Source: Mastigamoeba balamuthi (lineage: Eukaryota; Evosea; Mastigamoebida; Mastigamoebidae). Taken from it: 64,000 bases of DNA. Position 1 is the stretch's first letter. Every line of letters begins with the position of its first letter. The stretch lies in contig CACRSC010000001.1 of the NCBI GenBank assembly GCA_902651635.1, forward strand, positions 404,325-468,324, in the 5' to 3' direction. The notes beneath the pieces are model-generated. The model searched no databases. It was not told the DNA's origin and saw only the letters and a list, made by a program, of their open reading frames with translations. Shown here piece after piece: positions 49,524-59,695 of this stretch. Position numbers and translations under genes: made by a program.

Positions 49524-52026
49524 TCAGAGGAAGGTGGGCATTCCATACGGCCGTTGAAACGACGGCGCTCCCATCGTACCCTGTGGCAGCTCCTGGCTCG
49601 GGGGCAGCTGGTAGACGCCGCTCGTTCTTAGGCTGTACTCTGTCGCCGGGCTGAGCACGCGCTGCGCCTCGTACGGGTTGCTGTCTGCGAGCTCCTCGCG
49701 GGGGCAGGGCATCGTCACGCTGCCCAGCATGCGGCAGGCCTCGATAAGCTCGACAAGCGAGTGCGACGCCACAAACCCCGACTGGCTCTGTTGCACGTCC
49801 ACCGAATACCGAGCACCCTCCTTCGGATCGTACGAAAGGCGGCGGACACTGGTTTTTTGTCGTCCGTTAGAGGTGGAAAAAAACAAAGTCAGAAGAGAGT
49901 TGGGCGCACCGTCGATGAACGTTCTTGCTTCCGCGGCGCTTGGAGATGGTGAAAGGGTAATTGACAGAGTTGGTGTGGCTGAAGCGGACGAGGAACACAG
50001 ACTCCTCGCGGCCGTTGAGCCACCTGTCCGCCGTCTCTTTGCTCACGTCGCCGCAGAACCACGGCTGCATGGCCAGCGCGCGGATCTATGGAGGGCAGGG
50101 GGGAGGGGAAGGAGCAACGCGGAGGGGGCACACCCACACTCGTCAGTGCCCGCAGTCACACAGAGGCTTTCCTGTGGAGAGAACCTCGTCGATCGTGTCG
50201 GCGCCTGCGGGCGACACGAAGAAGTCTCCGAACCACTTCTGGAGGTTGTTGAAGCGCTCCGCTGTCATGATCCCGTTGACGGCTGCGGCGCACAGAAGGG
50301 GGAAGTAGAAAATGAGTGCATTTCCCAGAGGGCAAATGGGGGGACCCCCTCTATCTGGTAGCGTACAGATGAGCTCCGCGAGCTGGCGGACCTCGATGAG
50401 GGGCGATCCCACGACGCGCGCGACGGCGACGGCCCACTGCTCAAAGGGGACCTCCTCGCGGACGTTGCCCTCGCGCGGGTTGCAGAACGAGCGCTTCCAG
50501 AACGTGCGCGCGCTCTCGGTCTCGATGCGGTTGTCTATGCTGATGAACTCGAGCGCCACGCGCACGTCGTTGACCGTCGGGCGCTTGGCCGGGTCGTCGT
50601 CCCAGCACTGCTCGATGAGCGCGCGCAGGCTGGGCAGCGTCATCGCCGGCGGCTGCGACGCCGCCAGGAACGACGCGCTCATCGGGCCGGGCGACTCGCA
50701 GCGCGGCGGCACCGCGCGCGGCTGGTACGGCGGTATCATCGGCCGCGCCCCGCCCTCGATGACGCCCGCGTAGAACGACTCGACGTCGGTGTACTCGAGG
50801 AAGGGCTCCTCCTCCGTGTACAGCTCCCACAGGATGATGCCGATCGAGTACCTGCGCGGCGCGAGCAGGGGGGGAGAGGTTGACGTTTGAATTGGCGTTT
50901 GGGGATTTAATTTGGGGGGGGAGGAGGAAATTGGGCGAATGCAGCAGCGAGCAAGCGCACACGTCCGAGGCCTTTGTGCAGTCATGCAGGCGCCAGATCT
51001 CGGGGGCGGCGTAGAGCGCGGTGCCCTTCATCTGGATCTCGCGCCTCTCGGGGCTGTAGATCTCGCTGAAGCCGAAGTCCGAGACCTTGACGCGCCCCGA
51101 GGCGTCGATCATGAGGTTCGCGGGCTTGAGGTCGCGGTGCACGAGGTTCAGGATGCCGTGCAGCCACGACACGCCCAGCACCGCGTCCTGCGCGATCTTG
51201 ATCTTCCTCGCCAGTGACAGCGGCTCCCTGCCGAGCACCGGCGGCACGCACTCGCGGTGGTGCAGCAGCTGCGCGCGCGTTGGCGTTGGCGACACAATTT
51301 CGAATCCCCCCAGAATTACGGAGGGGGGGAGGGGGGGAGGGGGGAACTTGGAACCGCGCGCGGGCGCAGGGGGGCACGGGGGGCGGGCGGAGCGGGCGGG
51401 ATGTGAACCTTGTCGAGGTCGCAGACCATGCGCTCCATGACGATTGCGATGCTGCCGGGCTGCGTGCACGCGCCGAGGAACAGCACGACGTTTGTATGGA
51501 ACGCCGAGCGCATGATGGCGACCTCCTCGCGGAACTGCCGCAGCTCCTCGCTGTCCCAGTCCTGCTTCTTGGGCACCTTGACCGCCACCTTGATGCCGCT
51601 GATGGTCGCTGCGGTCCCGCAAAGAGTCAGTGGGACACGCTCTTTCCGCCTGGTGCGAAAAAAGGTCCCCGTCGAGGCAAAGCGCAGAGAGAATTGCGTG
51701 CCTTGGAACACGTCGCCAAACACGCCGCCACCGACGCGCTCCTGTATCACGATCTGCTCGCGCGGGATCTCCGGGGGGCCGTTGAGCAGCACCGCGTGGC
51801 CGCCGGACGGCTTGTCGGACGTCTCCATATCCTGAGTGTTGTGGTGAGTGTGAGTGGGGGGGAAGAGCGCCGCCTCAGAAACAAACGACACAGCCGCCTG
51901 ATGTGTGCGAGCAGCAGAGATTTCACAAAAATCACACCGCAAAACGACGGAGGGGCGCGCGCGAGGCACGGGGGAGGAGGGGGAGACGGCCGCGCGTACC
52001 TTGGGCCGCTGCGCGAGGCCGCTCAT
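49524..52026 (-). CDS. SHK-type protein kinase (kinase domain followed by SH2 domain)
   Basis: TKL-group kinase with a C-terminal SH2 domain, the architecture of Dictyostelium SHK proteins. A tiny exon 1 (MSGLAQRPK, start at 52026) splices by a GTACGC...CTCAG intron to DMETSDKPSGG. Kinase motifs: GGGVFGDVFQG, IKVAVKVPKK, LVHRDLKPANLMID, VSDFGFSE, ALYAAPEIW and DDPAKRPTVNDVR. Beyond a helical linker, the SH2 domain shows QPWFCGDVSKETADRWLNGR and the phosphotyrosine-binding FLVR arginine in SVFLVRFSHT, then YPFTISKRRG. The tail is Pro/Ser/Tyr-rich. One kinase intron carries long G runs (51320-51345). It implies phosphotyrosine signalling in this organism. Confidence 0.92.
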
Positions 52027-52331
52027 CGTCTCTGTGCCCGCGTTTCCGAGTCACGGGCGTGGGTGGGAAGAGAGAAAGAAAAGCGAGGTACTTCACACAA
52101 TCTTCTGTGCACTTTTGGAAGAAAAAGAAAGATCTCCTGGGCACGACGCACTCTTACGTAACCAGCATCGAACATCCACTCCGCCACAGGCGCGCTCACC
52201 AACAACCCACCACCCCCACACTGGTGCAAGACGGAGCGACTGGGGAACATAGCCGGTTGGGCGAGCAGGGCCTGGCTCTGCGACTTTACCAAAAAGCCCG
52301 TTTGTTTAAAACACAGCACCAGCTCCCACGG
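52027..52331. promoter_or_regulatory. SHK kinase upstream region
   Basis: About 305 bp between the SHK start and the stop of the CAP-Gly-DCN1 gene. Purine-rich near 52070-52135. No gene recognised. Confidence 0.4.
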
Positions 52332-53834
52332 CTACTTTCTGGCATTTCGCAGCCACTGCGCGTACTCGTCGAAAAGCAGGGGCCCTGAGAAACAAGGGGG
52401 AACGCGTTAGGGCCAAACGCCACAATTGGTTGGCTGGGCAATGGCGGCCTTACACGCTGCCATGGGGTCGTAGTTTGAGAGGTCCGGCAGCACGTTGAGA
52501 CTGAAGTCGAGGAAGCACGTCCACTGATCTGCGTGTAGTCAAGCGAGGGGGGCCCGGTGTCAATAGAGCCCACGCACGCACTCCCCCCTCCCCCTCTCTC
52601 TGGGGCAACTCGCCTTTGTTCACGTGACGCGCTGTCGTCCCGGTGCGCAGGAACTGCACAAAGTTGTCCGCGTGGGCGCGGTAGAGGCGCGTGGCCTTGA
52701 GCACCAGCTCGAGCATCGCCGCGGCGCTGGCCACGTCGAGCACCTTGGCGAGCGGCGTGTCGCGCGCGAACAGGAACGCGTAGTTGTACAGCAGAGTGAA
52801 CTGCCGCCTGTCCGTCTCGACCGCCGCGCGCTCGCGGGCCAGCGCCGCGCACAGGTCGCCGACGCACGCGCACCCGAGCACCCTCATGCCCCTGTCCCAC
52901 TCAGTCCGCGTGATGACCCCCATCTCCGCCAGCTCGAACCTCCACGCCATGACAAGCACCTCGACCTGCGCTCCCCCACACCCGCCAGCCACCCACGCAG
53001 TCAGCGGGGATATTTCCGGGCCCCCCCTCCTTGCGGGGGTTCCGGTACGGACGCTGTCGGGGGCGAGGCCGACGTCGTTGCAGAGCGCGATGATGCCGTC
53101 CATGTTGACGCTCTCGGCGTCGCCGGCGTAGCGCGCAAAGGACTGTGCGAGGCTGTCGCCCTGCGCGGCCACGGGGGCGCCGCGCCGGCGCTTGGCGGCG
53201 GGCTCGTGCGGCTCGTCGGCGTCGCGCGGGCGCAGCGGCGCGGCGGCCGCGTACTGCTGCGACGACGCCGGCGGGCACGAGAGCGCCTCGGGCCTGCAGA
53301 AGATTCCGTGGCCCTGGCGGCACTGCATAGCAGGAGGCAAGGGGGGGATGCAAAATATCGGAGATTCAGCCCCCCGTGTGAGCGACGCAGAGACCGCCGG
53401 TGGTTGGAGCTGCCGAGGGGGGAGGCGGGGCTTCGCGTACTGTGAAGTAGCGGCGGCCTCGGACGCACCCGTCGTGCCTGCCGGGCTCTGCGGGGAGGGC
53501 AGAGGCGCGCTTACGGTGAGGTTCCCTTCGTCCCCACCAGCCCGAGCGGAGCCGCCTCTTCAAGGGGAGCAGGAAAAAGGCGGAAATAGTGGTGCATAAG
53601 CGGCGGTTAACCTGGCGCGTCGAGCTCTATGCCGACCCACGTGCCCGTCTTGTTGAACTGCAGCGCCGGCGAGCGTGAGATACGGGGCCCCGAGCGGGAG
53701 AAAGAAGACCGGCGGGGGAAAAAGAGGAAGAGCGGCGAGGAGGGGCCGGCCCAGCGCACGTCGGCTTGGCCCATGTAGCGGATGGTGCCCGCCTTGCCGT
53801 GGACCATCACGCGCTGCCCCAGGGTCATGGACAT
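52332..53834 (-). CDS. CAP-Gly domain fused to a DCN1-like (DCUN1D) neddylation domain
   Basis: Exon 1 (start 53832-53834) begins MSMTLGQRVMVHGKAG and TIRYMGQAD. Introns with GTGCGC, GTTAAC and GTACGC donors join it to FNKTGTWVGIELDAP, then GRHDGCVRGRRYFT, then CRQGHGIFCRPEAL. In phase these make one complete CAP-Gly fold including the GKxDG-like and HGIFxRP positions. The same exon continues through a short basic linker (AAKRRRG) into a DCN1-type domain: NMDGIIALCNDVGL, VEVLVMAWRFELAEMGVITR, RQFTLLYNYAFLFARD, and, after an intron, DQWTCFLDFSLNVLPDLSNY, ending LLFDEYAQWLRNARK. DCN1 proteins promote NEDD8 transfer to cullins; CAP-Gly binds tubulin or EEY/F tails. The fusion suggests cullin neddylation placed at microtubules. 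It replaces the UBA domain of other DCN1 proteins. Confidence 0.82.
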
Positions 53835-54067
53835 TCTCGTTCGGCGGGGCAAAAAGTTGCAAACAAATCGGGACTGGGGATGAGATCCTCTCGGGTAGAT
53901 ACTCTCCGTGTTCCCGGAATCTGCGTGTGGGGGAACAATTGATTGGCGGCGCGGAAAGAGCAAGTGCAAAAATGACCAAATCACTGAGTGATCTCTGTTC
54001 AAGATCTCTGCGGGGATTCACACCCTCAGACGTCAATTGATCCGGAACCACGGCTCATGGCGGGAAT

Positions 54068-55388
54068 CTAGTGGTTCTGAGCGAAGAAGAACACTCCAGC
54101 GACGGGGGTCAGGCCGTGCTCCGAAGCGAACTCCCTCGACTTGAAGCTGGGGCGCCTGGAGGGGACACAGGTCCGAGTGATTCTTGCGAATCCATGGAAA
54201 AAGGGAAAAGACGGGAAATGCAGGAAAAGCGCGGAAAGGCGACACCGAGCCAGGGGGGTGGCTGCGAAAGCGAGGAAATGCAGAGGGGGTACGGAGGAGC
54301 AGAGTCCAGCTGGGGGCTATTGGCGAGACTGACGCCCTCCGAGGCCTTTAGCAACTGTCTCTGTGCACTGATTCACATTGTTTTACTCTGTTTTGTCTTT
54401 TGGGACCGGGACGTCTTCGGTCAGAAAGCGGGTGGGAACAACCAAGCAGAGAGAGCGGTCGAACTTGTCTGAGTTGTCCTGGAACGCAGGCAGCACTGCC
54501 ACGGCCCTGTGAAGCGCCCTGAACTCCAGATCAACCTTGGGACCTGCGGTCTCACAGAGAGGAAACGGCGCGAGTGGCACGCCCCTCTTGGGCGACACGA
54601 GCTGCTGCGCCCTGATCCCGGAGTCCGTGACCTCCTTGACGACGTAGTACGTGTNCCTCGACTTGAAGCTGGGGCGCCTGGAGGGGAGGAGGGCGGAGTC
54701 AACAACAGGCAGGCTCGAAGGTGGGGCTGTCAACCGGCCCGAGAGAGCAACGCACTCGTCCGTCGTGAAGGACTCGATGCGGGCGGACTGCTTGTACAGC
54801 ACAAACACGTACCGGTGCTTCCCGGTGCCCTTAGGCGGCGACGGGCCCCTGCCAACGAGAGGGAGAGACCCCCTCGGGTGAGCAAAAGCGCCACCGTATC
54901 CCATTGCACGAGGGTGCAGAGTATCGCACATGTACGACGTGGCCACCTCCCCCTTGGCGAGGTCCGAACCCGGGATGTTGTAGACAATCCAGTGCAGCCT
55001 GCGGCGCGGGGCACCCCCACGCAACACACGTGAGCCGGCAACGTCACCACGTGGAAATGCAGTTATTATTCCCCGCCAGACGGACCACTCGCGGTACTTG
55101 TGGCTCGTGCGCGACGGCGCGTCGGGGTCCGTCATCAGGAGCGTGTAGAGGGACGACGCCTCGACGCCCCCGATCGTCACGCGGGGCTCCTTCCTCGTCT
55201 CGGACGGCGTGAGCTCTGCGGAGGGGGGACGGAAGGGCAGAAGGGCCGCCGTCAGCAGCGGGCAAGCGGCGCCGAGGGAGGGCCGCCGTGCCCTTGGCGT
55301 TGGCGACGGGGTGGGCGTAGGCGACGTCGAGGGTGGCGGTCGCTGCGAACTTGTCGAGGACGTCCGGGAACACACCGTTCTCCTCCAT
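54068..55388 (-). CDS. Phosphatidylethanolamine-binding protein (PEBP/RKIP family), 3' end ambiguous
   Basis: Start at 55386-55388 (MEENGVFPDVLDKF). PEBP signatures across exons: LYTLLMTDPDAPSRTSHKYREW, LHWIVYNIPGSDL, and GKHRYVFVLYKQ. The last-exon start RRPSFKSR occurs twice: at 54656-54687, next to an N, and at 54134-54165. Only the distal copy reads on into EFASEHGLTPVAGVFFFAQN with TAG at 54068-54070, the normal PEBP C-terminus. The proximal copy, after the N, leads into an unrelated frame (TYYVVKEVTDSGIRAQQ...) ending near 54383. Either there are alternative last exons, or the assembly here is faulty. The ligand-binding DPDAP and GxHR positions are intact. Confidence 0.8.
54134..54165. 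repeat. 32-bp direct repeat, copy B (true PEBP last exon)
   Basis: Identical over 32 bp to 54656-54687. On the - strand it covers the end of a polypyrimidine tract, the CAG acceptor and the first codons of the PEBP last exon. Confidence 0.9.
54383..54654 (-). other. Exon-like frame of unknown identity beside the ambiguous base
   Basis: An open frame with exon-like codon usage encodes KEVTDSGIRAQQLVSPKR, then VDLEFRALHRAVAVLPAFQD and ends PVPKDKTE. I do not recognise it. It has no clear start of its own. It is attached to the PEBP exon only through the N at 54655. Confidence 0.35.
54656..54687. repeat. 32-bp direct repeat, copy A, beginning at the ambiguous base N (54655)
   Basis: Exact copy of 54134-54165, starting immediately after the only N in the window. 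The position suggests a contig join or local duplication. Confidence 0.9.
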
Positions 55389-55823
55389 CGGGGCGTTAGG
55401 TTTTGTTGTCACGGCAAAGCACTGCGTATCGCGAATAATCGGGGTATCAGAGATACCGTCATGCCGCAGACGGAGTCAGGGCAACCGGCCAGGTGAGGAA
55501 AACGGCGGCACGCGACATCGTGCGACCATGCAAGCACCCTCCACTGGGCCGTTTGCATTTATCGCTGGTCGCTCGATATGGTGGAAGCTTGTATCAATTG
55601 CTGTGCCGGAAACGGAAATGACGTTCACCTCCTCCTTGCGTAATCCATTTCTGTTGCATCAAATTGTTGATGCTACTACACGAATGTGATCGGGGACGGG
55701 GGCGGAATGATAATCATGCAATCACCAATCAGACGTCAGCGTTTTTCGCACCCACCGGGTGAATGGCAACAACGTTTGCTGGACAGATATCACAAGGTTG
55801 TTTTGTGTAATCACCTCCTCACA
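55389..55823. promoter_or_regulatory. Divergent intergenic region (PEBP / thrombospondin-repeat gene)
   Basis: About 435 bp. GC content falls towards the + strand gene. It contains ACAGATATCACAAG and a CACCAATCAGACGTCAGC stretch with a CCAAT core near 55722. No gene recognised. Confidence 0.4.
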
Positions 55824-56916
55824 ATGAACACCGTTCTCTCTCTGCTGGTGCTCCTCTCTGTGGCCTCGGCATCCACTCCCATCAGCTCGCACACGAGCAT
55901 CATACACAACAAATCGGCCAACCATACAGCCTTCAGCCCCAGGGGAGAATGCACATGCGTTGGCTGTGGCTTCTCCAAAACACTAGACTCTGGAATTGAG
56001 CTGACACTGACAACAAAATGCAATGCGCCAAGTGTCGGCGTGCTCGAGGGCCTCAGTGTTGCCTCAACTGACGGAAGTGGCTTCCTTCTCTGTACAACCT
56101 GGGAGGATGCTCCTGAAGGCACGTGCTATACAGCATCTTCGAGCTAAGATATTGTGCGAATCAAATAGTAAACATGATTCCTGATCTCACAACAATTGCC
56201 AGCTGACATGCCTCACCAAAATCCCGGTGAGGGTCGGAAGCTTCGACCACAAACAAATTGCAGTCAAGGTCGCCTGTGTGTCCCCTGTCAACAACCAGTG
56301 CAAGATCAGCATGAACATAATGACGTCGTGCACCCTTCCCAGCTACTCGTGGGATACTGGGTCGTGGTCAACCTGCAACTCGCAGTGCAAGCACCAGAGA
56401 ACTGTCCAGTGCAAGAGGTCTGATGGCACCGTTGTTGCTGACAGTCTCTGCACTGACCCGACCCCCGAGAAGGAGCAGACTTGCACTGGTGGATCGTGCC
56501 CCACCCAATTCAGTTACTCCTGGGTCACTGGATCTTGGTCATCCTGCAACTTAAAGTGCAAGACCCAGAGGATTGTCCAATGCAAGAGGTCCGATGGACT
56601 CATTTCCGCTGATTCTCTGTGCTCCGGCCCAACTCCCGAGAAGGAGAAGTCCTGCTCTGGCGGCTCGTGCCCATCCAAATATGTATGGAGTCCCGGAGCC
56701 TGGACTGTGTGCTCATCAGAGTGCGAGCAAACCAGGGACGTTGACTGTGTTGGCTCGGAGGGCAAGGTCCAGCAATCCTTGTGTGATGGAGAGAGGCCAC
56801 AGTCCACACAATCATGCACGGGGGGCGCGTGCACTGGCGAGCAGGGATCTTCATCTTTGCTGTATCCTGGCGTTGGTGCAACTGCACTCGTCTCGGCCCT
56901 CTGCTTGGCACACTAA
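55824..56916 (+). CDS. Surface protein with thrombospondin type-1 repeats and probable GPI anchor
   Basis: Start ATG at 55824 with signal peptide MNTVLSLLVLLSVASAS. The first exon encodes a Cys-containing beta domain (ECTCVGCGFSKTLDSGIEL, later GFLLCTTWEDAPEGTC). The frame then reaches TAA at 56144. The domain appears to resume after TTGCCAG at about 56200 (LTCLTKIPVRVGSFDHKQIA), so an intron is likely, but I could not fix its donor. Three TSP1 repeats follow (SWDTGSWSTCNSQCK, SWVTGSWSSCNLKCK, WSPGAWTVCSSECE), each with paired Cys and a GGSC/GGAC end. The C-terminus, SSSLLYPGVGATALVSALCL, looks like a GPI-addition signal. Base composition and third-codon usage are clearly AT-richer than the neighbours. 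Confidence 0.75.
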
Positions 56917-57014
56917 GGGCGCCCCACTCGAACCACGACCCAAAACCCAACACAGAATTGCCTGCCCTCTGGCAAAACACGCCGAGAGTTTCAAGTAAAC
57001 ACAAATGAACCACG

Positions 57015-59246
57015 TTAATCTGATTCCGATTCAATCCACTGCAAATGGTCTCTCTCACGGGCAGCCCGCTGCTGTAAGACGGCAGCCAGACATGGCTTCT
57101 GGAACGGCGGCTTCTTGAGCAGCTCCACAACCTCGGCGTGGGTCTTCTCGGTCGACAGCAGGATCCTTGTGTAGTCCGCGTCTCGTATGTCCGCGTGCGT
57201 GAGGCTGTACGGCGGCTGTCCGAGCAGCTCCAGCATCTTGTCGTCGCCGTTGAAGAGCACTCTTCCGAGAGCCTCCCCGCCGTCCGAGATCGCCTCGGCT
57301 CTCCCCAGCGACCACGGCGGCAGCCCGAGCTCGCGGACAAAGTCCCTGTCCCTGTGGCGCATGGCGTTGAGCAGCAGAGAGGCGTTCCTTACGGCGTCTT
57401 CGTGGGCAAAGTTCCACGGCGGCTGCGACAGCAGCCTGAGGACCTCGGCCGAGTGCCTGTCCCCTCGGTACGAGCACGCGATCGCCAGGCCGCCGCAGGC
57501 CACGGCGTCGTCCTTGCTCAGGCAGAACGGGGGCTTCTCGAGCACCTTGAGCGCCGCGACGCTGCCGCTGGCCATGCGCAGCGCCTTGAGCCCGTTGGCC
57601 TTGGCGTCCACCTCGCCGATCGAGTACGGGGGCTCCACGAGCACGCGCAGGAGGTTGACTATCTCCTGCTCCTCGCGGTACGCAGACGACTGCAGCGCCG
57701 CGTAGAACGGGTTGAGGTTCTGCTCGCGCAGGTTGCTGCCGTCGAGCAGCCAGGGCTTCTTGGACAGCTCCCGGACCAGCTCGGCGTTGCAGGCCCGGCA
57801 CGCCCGCGCCAGCAGCGTGCTGCCCCTCGCGTCCTCGTGGCCCAGCGAGTACGGGGGCTTGGCGAGCACCCGCAGCGCCTTGCGCGAGGTCTTCTCGTTG
57901 AGCAGGTCGAGGATGCGGCACCCGCGCGCGTCGTCGCCCGTGAGGCACCACGGGGGCTGCGAGAGCAGCTGCAGCACGTCGGGGCGCGCGTAGACGGCCG
58001 CGCTCGCGAGGCACTGGTGGCCCCGCGCGTCCTCGCCGGCCAGCGACCACGGCGGCAGCGCGAGCTCGCGGATGTGCTCGGCGCTGTGCGCCGCGACGCT
58101 GAGGGCCTTGCACGCCACGGCCTCCTCCCTGCCCAGGCAGAACGGCGGGGCCGCGAGGGCCCGCATGACGGCGAGCGGCGCCTTGAGGGCCGTGCGCAGC
58201 GCCTGCGTGCGGGCGAAGAGGCCCCTGAGGCCCAGCGACAGCGGCGGCGACGACAGCACCGCCAGCGGCTCGGTGTCCTGCGCGCCGCACGCGCGGTCGA
58301 CCATGTCGAGCGCGAGCGTCGGCGAGATGTGCTCGGCGCGCAGCGACAGCGGGGGCTCGCACATGGCCCGCAGCACCGCGGGCCTCCTGCAGGCGCTGCA
58401 GACCAGCGCGCACGGCGTGTTCACAGTGACCAGCGCCGTCGGCGAGCCCGTCTTGGCCGAGAGCAGGTCGCCGAGGGCCAGGCAGAACGGCGGCCGCAGC
58501 AGCGCGATGGCGCACTCGTCGAGCCCCGCGTCGCAGGCCGCGCGGAAGACCGAGGAGATGTCGCGCGAGAGGAACGACGACTCGGACGAGCAGCCGGCGG
58601 CCATCAGCGGGGCGATGGCCCGCAGCATCGTCGCCGGCGGGGCCGCCGCGTCGAGGCCCACGCTGTCGTCCAGCGGCGTGCACGCGAGGACGATGCGCGA
58701 GCAGACCCAGAACGCGATCAGCAGGTCCGCACGGTCCGCCTGTTGCGTTTCGCAGTACATTCATTGCATGACGTCAGGATTTCTCGCTGCGAGATCTCTG
58801 GCCAGGGGGGTGGAGAAAAAAGAGAGGGGGTGGGAGTGTAGAGGCAAAAAAAGCAGAACAGCGGTTGGTGACGCGGGCAGTAGATATGAAGATCTGAAAT
58901 CGCGGAGTGGAAAAGCAACCGAAATCTGGTGAGCGGTAACCCCAAACGAGGCAACCCCCGTAAATCTAGAAACCTGCATCGCGCGAAACGGCCGGGAAAG
59001 CAGCCCGCGGACGTCCGCAGCCCGCCCCTCGGCGCAGGCGCGCACGGCCGCGTCGAGCAGCACGCGGCGGGCGCGGTGCGGGTCCTGCGAGACGCACTGC
59101 GCGCAGCGGGCGCCGAGGAGCGGGGCGCACGAGAGCGCGAGCGAGACGAGGTCGTGGGGGCGCGACCGCAGGGTGGGGATCACGTGCTGGCGCAGCAGCC
59201 ACGCGGCTTCTAGTGTTCGCGCGGCCCCAGTGTCATCGATGCTCAT
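57015..59246 (-). CDS. Large protein of tandem PP(W/Y/F)-type repeats, family not recognised
   Basis: Two exons in phase (58974-59246 and 57015-58739; intron GTTTCT...CAACAG) give 665 aa. Exon 1 (MSIDDTGAARTLEAAWLL) is helical. Exon 2 is built of about twelve or more repeats of roughly 33-45 residues with the core (V/A)LRxLxxPPWSLGxEDARGxxxL. Cores seen: LALPPWSLAGEDARG, LSQPPWCLTGDDARG, LAKPPYSLGHEDARG, LVEPPYSIGEVDAKA, LEKPPFCLSKDDAVA, LGLPPWSLGRAEAIS, LGQPPYSLTHADIRD. Helical repeats of ankyrin-like length are likely, but ankyrin consensus residues are missing. No catalytic motif, signal or membrane segment is seen, so a protein-binding scaffold is plausible. The start is chosen because the exon 1 codon usage and splice phase fit; without it translation could begin at 58760. 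Confidence 0.75.
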
Positions 59247-59695
59247 TAAACCTGACGGAACGCCGTGGGTAATTTTGGATATGAATCTTCGTGGTCCGCA
59301 CCAGCGAAAAATCAGCCAAGAAATTGAGCCTCGCGGGCGTGCCATCGTCTCACCGGCGATCGTGATTCTCCCGCAGTGTGCGACACAACGCCCGTAGATT
59401 GTGGTCCCCGATCGATACTTCTGTTTCTGAGGGGCACTTCGACCAGAGTGGACGATGGAACAGGAGCAGAGTGGAACCAAGAACCTGGGGACGCCTGGGG
59501 GCCCTTCGCCCAGAGTGGGAAAAGCACGCAAGGGTGCAGTGCAGTCTGGGATAGCAAGTCAGATTCGCGTTCTTCATCGGCCCAGATATTTGTTCGGTGA
59601 CGTGGAATCGTTGATTCACCAACGCAGCCGAGAACAAATTGTCTACACACTTCTTCGCCCCCCGGCACACGCACTCTAGCACGCGACACCCGAGG
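59247..59695. promoter_or_regulatory. Divergent intergenic region (PPW-repeat gene / Dol-P-Man synthase)
   Basis: About 449 bp between divergent starts, less GC-rich than the flanking exons. No gene recognised. Confidence 0.4.

Noticed and set aside
58769-58776. TGACGTCA as promoter of the PPW-repeat gene
   Set aside because: Exon 1 lies further upstream (58974-59246), so the palindrome is within the intron.
57138-58841. 567-codon + strand frame opposite the PPW-repeat gene
   Set aside because: Arg/Gln/Ala-rich shadow frame; the - strand shows coherent repeats and exon-like codons.
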